Source: Oppiella nova (taxonomy: Eukaryota; Arthropoda; Arachnida; Sarcoptiformes; Oppiidae). Taken from it: a stretch of 23,682 bases of DNA. Position 1 is the first letter of the stretch. The number at the start of each line of letters is the position of its first letter. The DNA is taken from the NCBI GenBank assembly GCA_905397405.1, contig CAJPVJ010000525.1:1-23682 (forward strand), given 5' to 3'. A program made the position numbers and the translations under genes. Below the pieces are notes generated by a model. The model saw nothing but the letters and a program-made list of their open reading frames with translations, was not told the DNA's origin and ran no database searches. Below, piece after piece: positions 1 through 14,872 of this stretch.

Positions 1-101
1 GGCTTTCCCAACGTCTTGGCCACCACTTCGACGGTCGACTCCAAGAAGTTGGCCGGGATTTTGGTCGACGGCACGTTTGTCTGCAGCTTAAACAGTGGCA
101 T
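1..101 (-). CDS. MIF: MIF-like tautomerase, first exon, 3' part outside window
   Basis: Read on the minus strand, an ATG at 101-99 opens a frame starting MPLFKLQTNVPS and running to the window edge (33 codons plus two bases). The pattern MP-x-F-x-x-x-TNVP followed by an amphipathic helix ending in a GKP-like turn is the N-terminus of macrophage migration inhibitory factor and D-dopachrome tautomerase. In this family the proline after the initiator Met becomes the N-terminal catalytic base of the keto-enol tautomerase, and it is present here. Active proteins are cytosolic or secreted homotrimers of about 115 residues, so roughly 80 residues lie outside. The gene is head-to-head with the V-ATPase d gene. 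MIF and DDT paralogues cannot be told apart from this fragment. Confidence 0.8.
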   Translation of the reverse strand, partial: MPLFKLQTNVPSTKIPANFLESTVEVVAKTLGK

Positions 102-741
102 CACTTCCGGCGGTAATTGTCGCACAAATTACACGTTTATTAATGAACTGATAATCGGTTTAATGGTTTAAAAAGTCAATTAAATGTTAACTAATGACAC
201 AATCAATCGATGCACTGATTTACTGATAAACAATAGGTTTTGTCATTCAATTGCTGTCAACACGAGTGACACCTATTGACACCAATATTAACAGTTTAAA
301 AAGTCAATTAAATGTTAACTAATGACACAATCAATCGATGCACTGATTTACTGATAAACAATAGGTTTTGTCATTCAATTGCTGTCAACACGAGTGACAC
401 CTATTGACACCAATATTAACTCGTTTTCATGGCCTTTAACATACAGTTTATACTCGTTATAAATACCGTATAAACTAAATCAAAGTAACTAATCATACAT
501 TGAGTTGAATGTAAACTGAATTAAACATTAAATGCATTCATAAAACACTTATGAAATGAAAACTAATATGAATGCCATTTGTGGCAAACATAAGCCATAG
601 ACACAAATGGTATTATATATTGAGCGCAAAGTGTGTGAAAGACTGAGAGAAAGAGGCGTTCAGTCGATGAGAGTTTGACTCAAAAATCAATAACAAGTCC
701 GACATCGCAGTCACCATCTGATCCATATTTAACCGCCGAAG
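102..741. promoter_or_regulatory. shared upstream region of MIF-like gene and V-ATPase d gene
   Basis: AT-rich spacer between two divergent start codons, so it should hold both promoters and 5' UTRs. No clear TATA box or named motif can be assigned. It contains the 127-bp direct repeat at 166-420, and a short inverted pair (gccatttgtg near 572 and cacaaatggt near 602) that could form a small hairpin. The true spacer is probably about 128 bp shorter, because the repeat looks like an assembly join. Confidence 0.5.
166..420. repeat. perfect 127-bp direct repeat, one-base spacer (join A)
   Basis: Bases 166-292 and 294-420 are identical over 127 positions. The single base between them is A (293), and identity stops immediately outside on both sides (165/293 and 293/421 differ). 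The period is 128. The same size, period and A spacer recur at four other places in unrelated sequence, so this is more likely an unmerged contig overlap than a biological tandem repeat. Confidence 0.9.
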
Positions 742-2108
742 ATGTTTCTCGAGAGTATGTTCAACTCAGACAACGGTTATCTGGAGGCACTCGTGCGTGG
801 CTTCAAGTGCGGAATCCTCCGTCAGTCGGATTACCTAAATCTGGTGCAATGCGAGTCTCTGGAGGACCTGAAGCTGCACCTCCAGAGCACAGACTACGGC
901 AACTTCTTGGCCAATGAGGTGTCGCCCATCAACGTGTCCACCATCGACGACAAGCTGCGCGAGAAGTTGGTGATCGAGTTCCAGCACATCCGCAACCACG
1001 CCGTGGAACCGTTGGCCACATTCCTCGATCACATCCAGTACTCCTATATGATCGACAACATCATACTTCTCATCACCGGTCAGTACATCCACGTTGCCAT
1101 CGATTATCGCAGACAATGTTATGTCGAGACAATCACTGAACACACGCTATGTCTTACATCTGGCAAACCATAGGTACTCTGCATCAGCGGCCGCTGTCAG
1201 AGCTGATCCCGAAGTGTCACCCCTTGGGTTCGTTCGACCAGATGGAGGCCATTCACGTGGCGGCCACACCGGCAGACCTGTACAACGCCGTCCTCGTGGA
1301 CACACCTCTGGCGCCCTTCTTCGTCGACTGCATCGGTGAACAGGATTTGGACGAAATGAATGTCGAAATCATTCGCAACACTCTATATAAGGCTTATTTG
1401 GAGTCCTTCTACAAGTTCTGCAAAGACCAGATCGGGGGCATCACCGCCGATGTCATGTGCGAGATATTGGGTATGACTTCCCCGTCAGTACACACAATAC
1501 ATACACACCAAACATGTACACCAAACATGTGACACAAACTCTTAATTCACATTTCGCTGACAAACACTATATTTAGAAAACTTTTCCTAAAATAACGACA
1601 CTTTTACTGACTTTAAAAATGCATTGAATTGAACAAAACATTCACTAAAATGACTGTCTGTTTGCATGGGACAGCCTTCGAGGCGGACAGGCGTGCGTTC
1701 ATCATAACGATCAACTCGTTCGGCACCGAACTGTCCAAAGAGGACAGGGCTAAGCTGTACCCGAATTGCGGCAGACTATACCCGGACGGGTTGGCAGCCC
1801 TGGCCCGCGCCGACGACTACGAGCAGGTGCGCTCTGTGGCCGAGTATTACGGAGAGTACAAAGTGCTGTTCGAAGGCCAGGGCCAGTCTGGAGGGGCGGC
1901 CGGCGGTGAGGACAAGACCCTGGAGGACAAGTTCTTCGAGCACGAGGTGAGCCTCAATGTGAACGCCTTTATGCAACAGTTCCACTTCGGGGTCTTCTAC
2001 TCGTACCTCAAACTCAAGGAACAGGAGTGCCGTAACATCGTGTGGATCAGCGAGTGTGTGGCCCAGAAGCACAAGGCCAAGATCGACAACTATATACCCA
2101 TATTCTAG
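742..2108 (+). CDS. VhaAC39 (ATP6V0D): V-type proton ATPase V0 subunit d
   Basis: Three exons: 742-1078, 1174-1470 and 1675-2108, with phases that agree (1, 1) and total 355 residues, close to the ~350 of animal subunit d. This subunit caps the c-ring of the membrane V0 sector and couples it to the central stalk of the V-ATPase, which acidifies endosomes, lysosomes and secretory vesicles. Diagnostic stretches include [13 protein letters not shown] near the N-terminus, [38 protein letters not shown] sequence in exon 3, [16 protein letters not shown], and the family C-terminus KIDNYIPIF. The ATG at 742 fits the usual start just before the FN-x-DNGY motif. Introns are 95 and 204 bp with GT-AG ends. 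No damage is visible. Confidence 0.96.
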
Positions 2109-2921
2109 ATACCGGTGCTCTCGCGCGCCACGCCAACCATTGTGTAGCCCTTTAAACCTTTGGTTTACTTTTTTTTCGGTCATTTCTGTCCCGAAATGAT
2201 TTGCTCTTCAAATAGTGATTTCGAAACTCCCGATCCGTATAAACCGTTTCAATAGTGTTTCCATTCATTTTGGTCATACATTCCAGACTCCCAGCCCTCC
2301 CGAACCTGTTTTTAATTAATCTGTTTACTATTCTCTCTGATTTCCGCATATTTTTCTAAGATTTGTTTGAATTTTTATCAATTCATTCAAACGATTACTG
2401 TTTGTATTCATTATAAGAAAGTTATTATTGAAACTAATTATTGATTTTTATTTATATTATTATTATTATTGTGTAAATCAAGAGTTTAATTAAACGTACA
2501 TTTTGTGCGATTTATGTATTTATTTAGATATATAAATAATTTTATTATAAAATAATTATTACTTTTAAGCATTAATTGGTTGTATAAAATAAACTTGTAT
2601 TCAAATTAGCTGTTAATCTAGTGTTTAAACAAGTGATTAATAAAAATTTATTGAATTAAAGTTTCAATCGCTATAATGTGTGTGTGTTTTGTTGGGCAGC
2701 AGAGGGCCCCATGTGTCCACTGTATGTTGACTGTTGCCATAACAACCGCATTGCGTAATACATGTTTGCATTTAAATTTGTTTTTGTTTTGAAAAACAAT
2801 TGCAACAAATAAAGCAAACATTTAAACACATAATTAAGGTTAGATTAGTTACATTAATTAGATTCCTATAATATTTAATTGATTATTAAGAGATTATTAT
2901 TTGTTAACAACTTTATGGGCA
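2109..2921. other. intergenic: V-ATPase d 3' UTR and RARS2 upstream region
   Basis: After the V-ATPase stop there is about 200 bp of moderate GC, probably 3' UTR, then strongly AT-rich sequence with several AATAAA-like signals and a short TTA microsatellite near 2452-2471. An open minus-strand stretch at 2152-2349 shows no recognisable motif and no start context. I see no further gene. Confidence 0.6.
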
Positions 2922-4064
2922 ATGGTTTTGACGATTAAACAATTGATTTGCCATCATATGAGACATCACTTGACAAATGATTTTAAATTCAATTATAAAT
3001 CAATTAAGACCACGAAAATAGTGTCAAATGAGTCAAATGATCATAAGTTTTATATTGACATCAATGGCACAGATATTAACCACAACTCTAATCATGAATT
3101 TTCGCAAATTATTACCAATTTATTGTCAAAAGTAAGTGCTTTTTGAGAGTTAAACCCAAAAACATCTTTAAATGCATTTCTCATTACAACTAAAGCTATC
3201 ATTCATTACACGAATCCGTTTGGAGACCAATCCATCACCGGATGACTCGGCCCACGGATCAGATCACAAGATACTGTTGGACATCGACGACCGGTTTTAT
3301 GTGACGGTTGGTCACCACCAATAGATCCACGAAAACACATATCATTCACACAAACCTATATCTCTCACAAAAACAGCAATTAATACACGATTTAAAAGGC
3401 GACAAATTATCGCAAACTTATGGCACGAATACACTGAACAACAGCTCAGACTCGAGTGGATACGGGTGTCCATCACACGATGGTAGCCAACCAGTGGTCG
3501 TAGAGTTCTCGTCGCCAAACATAGCCAAACCCTTCCACGTGGGAAACTACAGGTCCACTATTATCGGCAACTTTGTGGCCAACTTTCACCGATTCTGCGG
3601 CCATCGCGTGGTTGGACTCAACTATTTGGGAGACTTCGGCACTCAGTTCGGGATCCTATCGCTCGCTTACGACCGCTTCGGCGATGACCACCAATTGGCT
3701 GCCAATCCCTTAAGACATTTGTTTGACGTCTACGTCAGAGGTAATCAAGAGTGTGAGGCCAGTGAGGAATGGCGTCAATCGGCTAAAGACCGATTTCGCG
3801 CTTTAGAGACCAAACAGAATACCGATGTTTTGAATCAATGGCTCCGCTTTCGGGAGCTGAGCGTCGATCGGCTCAAGAGTTTGTACCGGAGGTTAGGCGT
3901 CGAGTTCGACGAGTTTCACAGCGAATCCATGTATTCAGAAGCCGGTCATGAAGTTGTGGATGAGTTGAGACAATTGGGTCTCATAGAGAGCGCCGGTGAT
4001 GATAGCGGAGCTCAGTATGCAGTGGTCGGCGGCCACAGTAGTACTAACGGTGCGAATACAGTGG

Positions 4065-4322
4065 GCCTTAAAATACCGGTTATTAAGAGCGACGGATCGA
4101 CACTATATCTGACGCGGTTTGCGATGAGTTTGAAACGAGTTTAGCATTAATTTTATGACATTTTGTGTTTTGTTTGCAGAGATATCGCGGCAGCCTTAAA
4201 ATACCGGTTATTAAGAGCGACGGATCGACACTATATCTGACGCGGTTTGCGATGAGTTTGAAACGAGTTTAGCATTAATTTTATGACATTTTGTGTTTTG
4301 TTTGCAGAGATATCGCGGCAGC
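4065..4322. repeat. 128-period direct repeat over a RARS2 exon-intron-exon boundary (join B)
   Basis: 4065-4191 equals 4193-4319 (127 bp), with A at 4192 between; chance matches extend the identity to 130 bp. The unit carries the last ~50 bases of RARS2 exon 3, its 63-bp intron and the first bases of exon 4. A cell splicing both copies would insert a broken duplicate, whereas removing one unit gives a continuous conserved protein. Same size and A spacer as the other joins. Confidence 0.9.
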
Positions 4323-4739
4323 TATTCATAGGAAACAATTGTTTTCATTCAATAAAATGTTTTATATCGTAGACAGCAGTCAAGCCAAACATTTTAATAA
4401 TTTATTTCAAATTCTACCCAAACTTGATCACGAGTTCGAGGGGTATGTCCTATTAATAAATAGCCAGACATATAATTGTATTTTTAAATATGTTTTCAAA
4501 TCTATAGCAAATTAATCCATCTGAGATTCGGTCGCATATTAGGGATGAGTACCCGAAAGGGAGACATTGTTTTCCTCGAGGATGTGCTCAATGAGGCCAA
4601 AGAGAGAGCCATCGAATCGTGTAAGACAAGTCCCAGTGAGTAATCCAATCTATGATACCAATCGTATCCATTAAACGAGTTGTTGACTCAAATATCAAAC
4701 TATTTGTGCCGTATATTAGACACTAAAATAAGTGAAGAC

Positions 4740-4963
4740 AACTTCGATAGTGTGGCCGACATTCTGGGCATTTCTGGTCTATTAGTACACGACATGTCGT
4801 ATCGCAGAGTACAGGACTATCGGTTCAATTGGGATAAAGCGCTCCGACATACCGGTGACACTGGCAAAACTTCGATAGTGTGGCCGACATTCTGGGCATT
4901 TCTGGTCTATTAGTACACGACATGTCGTATCGCAGAGTACAGGACTATCGGTTCAATTGGGAT
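4740..4963. repeat. partial 128-period repeat in RARS2 exon 6 (join C)
   Basis: 4740-4835 equals 4868-4963 (96 bp, period 128, A at 4867 before the second copy). The remaining 31 bases of the first unit (4836-4866) are not repeated as such. They appear at 4964-4994 as their base-by-base complement. So the second unit is the first 127-mer with its last 31 bases complemented, which links this join to the complemented block that follows. Confidence 0.9.
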
Positions 4964-5090
4964 TTTCGCGAGGCTGTATGGCCACTGTGACCGTAGCGCA
5001 ATGTCATGTGCGTGCGGTCCGATACGTCCAGAGGTAACGGTAGTAGTGACGTTTACACATAAGTAAATACTAAAAATACTTTTACTTTGG
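4964..5090. other. 127-bp block: non-reversed complement of 6476-6602
   Basis: Every base of 4964-5090 is the Watson-Crick complement of the base 1512 positions downstream (6476-6602), read in the same direction. The match is 127 of 127. The genuine form (6476-6602) codes the RARS2 stretch KALRHTGDTGIALQYTHARL and then a 66-bp intron; the complemented form codes nothing sensible. It sits exactly where that RARS2 sequence is needed, between 4835 and the next exon. This is an assembly or processing error, not an inverted repeat. Confidence 0.95.
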
Positions 5091-6474
<1,384 letters not shown>

Positions 6475-6602
6475 AAAAGCGCTCCGACATACCGGTGACA
6501 CTGGCATCGCGTTACAGTACACGCACGCCAGGCTATGCAGGTCTCCATTGCCATCATCACTGCAAATGTGTATTCATTTATGATTTTTATGAAAATGAAA
6601 CC

Positions 6603-10233
<3,631 letters not shown>

Positions 10234-11095
10234 TACCTGTCGATCGCAGAGACAAACAAATGAATTGATTTCATAGAAAGTCTGTTTGTGTGGACAACTT
10301 ATCGCCAGAAAAGAGTTATCATAAGAGATAGCGTCCGACGAATGAATGCTTACTTTCAATGACACCGATGGCTGGGATATAGCGGCCAATAAATGCGGTT
10401 AATTTGGTGGGACGTGCGGTACTCACGGGTTTCAATTGGTGATAGACTTACGTTACTGTATGAGCATATGAGCAAGCACAATGTAATTGAATAGCCCAAT
10501 GAATACAATGTCAACACATTCCTATGTCTCTCAAACTCTGACATCTATTGCATGGTTTGGTTTGTGGTATAAAAGTTTTGTCAACTTTTTCATGAAGTCT
10601 TTTTTTGGGAACAAATTCAGTGATCACTCACTGTATCGTACAAATTGTATGCACACTCTTAGCGCCGTTGCCCACATGATAGCTAGTGTTCAGGGATAGC
10701 CTATTATTATACTGTAGTTAACCAATTGTTAGTGTACTTCACATTTAGTGAACAATTTAGTGCACAATATTTAATCGCATTTTATATTTGTTGGCATTAA
10801 TTGATTTTGTAAAATATTTAATGTTTTGTTTTGTAGCTGAGTATACATGTCACTCTTGTGTTGATTATTGTCTTTTTGTTGATTTAATATTTAATAATAT
10901 GTTAATTTTCATGTTATTTTTGTTTGTTAATTAATATTTATAAGACAAAAGTATTCACAAATGGTTTTAACCGTAAAAATAACAAATTTTTCAATAAAAA
11001 GAAGTCATAAATAAGTGAAAGAGTGAAACAGAGTCTGAAGGTATTGTCACCGTGGGATCAACTGTATGGCTATGTGTGTGTGTGTTGGGCAGCCC
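10234..11095. other. intergenic: upstream of PIWI, downstream of H3 variant
   Basis: 10234-10390 stays open on the minus strand but looks like 5' UTR or intron, since the family start fits at 10233. 10400-11040 is AT-rich with no conserved frame. Downstream of the H3-variant stop I see no histone 3' stem-loop, so that gene probably makes a polyadenylated mRNA. Nothing else recognised. Confidence 0.5.
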
Positions 11096-11761
11096 TCAGG
11101 TGCGTTCCCCTCTGACCCTACGGGCCAACTGGACATCCCTCGGCATAATCGTGACTCTCTTGGCGTGAATGGCGCACAGATTGGAGTCCTCGAGGAGTGC
11201 CACCAAATAAGCCTCAGTCGCCTCCTGGAGGGCCGACAGTGCCATCGACTGGAACAGTAGGTCTTTGGCGTAGTGTTGGGCCACTTCGCGCACCAATCGC
11301 TGGAACGACAGGCGAGGGATCAGGAGTTCGCACGACTTCTGGAAGCGGCGGATCTCCTTCAGCGCTATAGTGCCGGGTCTGTGGCGATAGGGGCGGCGCT
11401 TCACCTGCCACTCCCCGCCCGTCCGCTTGCGAGCCATACCTCCCGGGCCTCGAGTGTTGAGCGCCGGCGTCGACGACGAGTCGCTCTTCTCTTGAATCCT
11501 CTTCGTCTCGAGAATACGTCGCAAACGACGCGACGACTCGATGGCGAAGCCGGAGATCTGTGTGACGGATGAGGACTGAGACACCTCTGGAGTGCCGGCG
11601 CACGAGTGGCCGTCGGCAGGAGTTCCCGGCATAGGACTGACGGTGCGATCGCCGGCGCCCGACGTGGAGGCCGTCGTCGTCGGTGTCTTCGCCACTCCGG
11701 ACGTACTCTTGCGGGCCGTCTGGCGCTTCAACTGCCACTCCTTGTGCTTCTGTCGTACCAT
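11096..11761 (-). CDS. long-tailed histone H3 variant (CENP-A candidate)
   Basis: Intronless frame of 221 residues from ATG 11761 (first in-frame ATG; the frame is open a further 69 codons upstream without one). Residues ~128-221 are an H3 histone fold: [80 protein letters not shown]. The tail is about 125 residues against ~40 in canonical H3, rich in S, T and P, and diverged, yet keeps QTARKST exactly (residues 14-20), the H3 K9/S10 context. A second Met at residue 109 starts [14 protein letters not shown], echoing EWQLKR at 8-13. For a centromeric role: divergent long tail and substitutions in the alpha-2 start (QSMALSALQ). Against: loop 1 has no extra residues as CENP-A often has, and the C-terminus is very H3-like. 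It could be a specialised H3 variant instead. Head-to-head with UBR7. Confidence 0.8.
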   Translation of the reverse strand: MVRQKHKEWQLKRQTARKSTSGVAKTPTTTASTSGAGDRTVSPMPGTPADGHSCAGTPEVSQSSSVTQISGFAIESSRRLRRILETKRIQEKSDSSSTPALNTRGPGGMARKRTGGEWQVKRRPYRHRPGTIALKEIRRFQKSCELLIPRLSFQRLVREVAQHYAKDLLFQSMALSALQEATEAYLVALLEDSNLCAIHAKRVTIMPRDVQLARRVRGERT

Positions 11762-12256
11762 TGCTTCGGAGGTCGCGATCGGTGTCCGCGAGTGAAGAGC
11801 CGTTGAGAAAGGGATCCAATTTTGGGCGCAATTTGTGCGACAATTCAGTGAATCGTTGGCCGAAAGGAATGCAATGAAAGCACGACTCGAATGACGACTC
11901 AGTCTATCGTCTGTCGAAAGCAATGATTGAAAAGTTCGCGATCGAGACGACGTGCACACCAACACCACTCGCTATAGTCAACACTATTTTAATACAAAAA
12001 TCGGTCATAATTTTAAAGTACACCAAATATTTAATAACACAAATGTGTACACAAATCATCCCGTATTATGTTAGCATAGGTACTGATTTACATAATGTAT
12101 AAACTAAAACTTTGTACATAATATCGACATCAATAAACGAAATATGAATAGCGAGTGTAGACTGTATTCCATAAGAGCATTGCCTACACTAGAGGTCAGC
12201 ACTAAATGCAGTGATTATTGTTTGCAAACGATTGCANGCGTGTGTCTCACTCTTAG
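11762..12256. promoter_or_regulatory. shared upstream region of H3 variant and UBR7, with a gap base
   Basis: 11762-11968 is the H3-variant 5' leader. 11969-12236 is AT-rich. An ambiguous base N stands at 12237, 20 bp before the first recognised UBR7 exon, marking a scaffold gap. The UBR7 start exon is not found here and was probably lost at this gap. Confidence 0.5.
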
Positions 12257-13800
12257 GGATACGTGAGTCGACAGGCGCTGTACGCGTGCCAGACGTGCCC
12301 ATTGGTGGCCACGAGTGCCGCCGAAGCCGAGAATGGGTGTCCCCCGCGCGCCGCCATATGCCTCGCCTGTAGCTACCGGTGCCACGACGGCCACGATCTC
12401 GTGGAACTGTACACTAAACGCAACTTCCGGTGCGATTGCGGTAACGATAAGTTCGGCCAAAATGAGTGCAAACTATATTCGGTGAGTGTTTTCGCGTTGC
12501 CATCACTCGTCTCACGAGGTGTCCATCGGTTGTGTCAATGGTTTGTCTGTTGATTACCGCAGAAATCGGGTGTCAATGACCGCAACCAATACAACCACAA
12601 CTTCGACGGCGTGTACTGCGAGTGTCGGCGCCCTTACCCCGACCCGGACGACGAGGTGGACGACCAAATGATTCAGTGCGTGGTGTGCGAGGACTGGTAT
12701 CACGGAAGGGTTGGTCACCATTCACGCCATTCTCTGCTTATGTTTTGTTTTCTAAAGTGAAACAAAAGTGAGGTTACACAAGTCGTAAACCCTTTGAAGT
12801 GGCTTTTGTACCTCAAAAGGCTTTACTAAACGTCGCGAACACAGTGAGCTGAGGGTAAGGAGACCAAGATGTTGTTCTGTTACGGTCAAAGTGAGTGATG
12901 AACTGGTTTTACTTCATAACTACCAAACAATTGCCAACAGTTTTGTTGTGTTTGTCTCCAAAACCTACAGAACTTCGCATCGAAATGAATGACTCGAACG
13001 CAGACATCGATGTCTCGTCCACTGAACCCAATGCTGATCCAAATGTGTCGACAAAAAGCGAGTCATCGGTGGCTAAGGAGGCCGTCGACAGCGGTATCGA
13101 AAACTCGTGCGATTCGGTGGCCGACTCTTCGGGCGCCGGAAAGCTTAACGAATGCAAACTCAAGGCATTGAAGTCGGGAGCGGATGGCGCGGACCCACCG
13201 ACCGGTCAGTTGTCGGCCACCTATTGGCCAATGGAATGGCGCCGACAGCTCTGCAAATGCAAGGCCTGTCTGAGTGTCTACGCGGACAACAAATGCCAGT
13301 TCTTGACGGACGACAAGGATATGGTTCACTACTACGAGAAGGAGGGCATGACGTCGAACACCCGGGTCAGCGACTACGACAAGGGGCTGTCGGAGTTGGA
13401 AGTGTCTACGCGGACAACAAATGCCAGTTCTTGACGGACGACAAGGATATGGTTCACTACTACGAGAAGGAGGGCATGACGTCGAACACCCGGGTCAGCG
13501 ACTACGACAAGGGGCTGTCCGAGTTGGGCAAAATGGACAGGGTGCAACAAATCGAGTACATTAGCGGTGAGTAGCGCACAGTCGCCATTGCATACCATTC
13601 CCGCACGACTACTGTATATCTGATATGGTGTCAATTCTGTGCCCAAAGGTTACAACGATTTGCAGACATCTCTCAAAGAATATCTTCGAGGGTTCGCCGA
13701 ATCCAAGAGAACGGTCACCGAAGACGACATCAAAGAGTTCTTCGAGCAGATGAGCGCTCGTAAGCGACAGAAACTGGATATGCCTTACAATTGCAAATGA
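12257..13800 (+). CDS. UBR7: UBR7-type E3 ligase: UBR box plus PHD finger (5' exon missing, assembly-disrupted)
   Basis: Exons: 12257-12481, 12563-12709, 12785-12890, 12971-13566 (minus one 128-bp repeat) and 13649-13800. With these corrections all phases agree and give 365 residues plus a missing N-terminus (human about 425). UBR7 is a nuclear ubiquitin ligase with a UBR zinc fold and an atypical PHD finger reported to act on histone H2B. Exon 1 here starts GYVSRQALYACQTC and holds the UBR box (CLACSYRCHDGHDLVELY, NFRCDCGNDKFG). Exon 2 has the PHD start (GVYCECRRPYPDP, QCVVCEDWYHGR). The PHD second half is legible only when 12785-12886 is complemented in place: HLGNF, EMICSACV, PFLWFYN. The C-terminal part has WRRQLCKCKACLSVY, MDRVQQIEYIS and ITEDDIKEFFEQMSARKRQK-like sequence. 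The acceptor before 12257 is phase 0, so an upstream coding exon is required. Confidence 0.92.
12760..12886. other. UBR7: inferred complemented block hiding the UBR7 PHD exon
   Basis: No reading frame of the sequence as written, on either strand, gives the second half of the PHD finger. Complementing 12760-12886 without reversing it yields a pyrimidine-containing tract, an AG acceptor, then CAT TTG GGA and the consensus HLG...EMICSAC...PFLW, continuing in frame to AAA|GTGAGT at 12890/12891. Exon length 12785-12890 is 106 bp, matching phase 0 before and phase 1 after. The boundaries are set by assuming 127 bp and a sound donor, and may be off by several bases. There is no second genuine copy in the window, so the evidence is coding recovery alone. 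Confidence 0.88.
13273..13527. repeat. 127-bp direct repeat with one mismatch in UBR7 (join E)
   Basis: 13273-13399 and 13401-13527 match at 126 of 127 positions (G13392 versus C13520, a silent third-base change), with A at 13400 between. The unit codes from SVYADNKCQFLTDDKDMV to the GLSEL stretch. As written it duplicates this part of the protein out of frame. Deleting one 128-bp unit restores phase across the exon. The mismatch suggests the two copies come from different alleles. Confidence 0.9.
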
Positions 13801-14088
13801 GTCGCCCGTTCCCATGGACTGTCCATTCACTGCATCTCCTATTTGTTAACAATATGTTACTATTGAACCACTTTTTTATCGAAAAGTAATTTATTTTACG
13901 TCCAGAAAAACAAAACAAAATTATCTTTTTTTCACATCTTATTAATTGCACTAAACTTTTCGCACGTTTTTAATTATAATTATTTTAAAAGTATGTGTTT
14001 TATGTATAAAATCCTCATTTATATCAATATTAGCTATGAGTGAATGTATTTTTTCAATTAAATAACTTATATTTGATGAGAGAGTATG
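13801..14088. other. spacer between convergent UBR7 and NAA30
   Basis: AT-rich 3'-UTR sequence of two genes meeting tail to tail. No gene or structured element seen. Confidence 0.6.
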
Positions 14089-14872
14089 TCATTTAAGCCA
14101 CAGTTTAAGCCTCAGAGCGTCGACACCATTGAGATAATAGCGAAACAATCGCTTGTCTCTAACGAAACCGAGGTTTTCGTACAGTTTGAGCGCCGACTTG
14201 TTTGTGACCTCCGTTTCCAACACAACCTACACATCGAAACAGACAAACAAATCACGCCTTAATTGACACCCAATTATCGGACACACGAGTGATGGACACC
14301 GTAAGAGATACCTCGTCGGCGTCGCCGGCAATCATGGCCTGAATGGCTTTGAGGACCAGATTGGAGCCGATCCTACGTTTCCTGTAGTCCTTGTCGACGG
14401 CCAACATCGCTATATAACCCCTGCCCACCATCTTCTTGTGCACATCCAGTTTGCAGACAATGGCGCCCACTATCACACCCCTAGTGCTGTCCATCGCCTG
14501 TGCGCCGCAGACCACAGACCACAGCAAGCAATACAAGACAATCATAGGTTAGTAATACAGACATTGCGGTCACACCGAGTGGACAGTTGTTGGCGAGCGA
14601 AGACCTACCAGAAAGCAGAGGTGCGGCCAGTTGTGGATGAAGTAGCGGTAGGTGTAGATGGAGTACGGCTCAGACAAGTCCTTTTGGATCAAACCCATGA
14701 TGTCCGGCATCTGCCGCTCGCTCTCGTAGTTAATCAGTGATACCGCACAACACGTGTCGACCGCGCCATCGATGGCCAACTCGTGCGACAGACGACGCGA
14801 CAGTGCGTCCACTTCTTGGTGGTCGTCGGCGTCGACGAGGGGATCGCCGTTTGTGAGCACATGAGTGGCCAT
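14089..14872 (-). CDS. NAA30: N-alpha-acetyltransferase 30, NatC catalytic subunit
   Basis: Transfers acetyl from acetyl-CoA to protein N-termini beginning Met-Leu, Met-Ile, Met-Phe or similar, with auxiliary subunits NAA35 and NAA38, at the ribosome. Three exons on the minus strand, all phase 0: 14872-14609 (88 codons), 14497-14312 (62) and 14226-14089 (45 plus stop), 195 residues. Family hallmarks: [73 protein letters not shown] (acetyl-CoA loop, R-x-x-G-x-like), [14 protein letters not shown] and the C-terminus [13 protein letters not shown] 14872 is the first in-frame ATG. The N-terminal extension before the GNAT fold is shorter than in vertebrates. Neighbours: tail-to-tail with UBR7, head-to-head with COA6. 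Confidence 0.95.

Noticed and set aside
2152-2349. Basic 65-codon minus-strand frame downstream of the V-ATPase gene
   Set aside because: AT-rich 3' UTR sequence, lysine and arginine bias follows base composition, no recognisable domain or splice partners.
13273-13527. Direct repeats as genuine tandem duplications or internal protein repeats
   Set aside because: They shift frame when kept, restore frame when removed, and share an exact period of 128 with unrelated loci.
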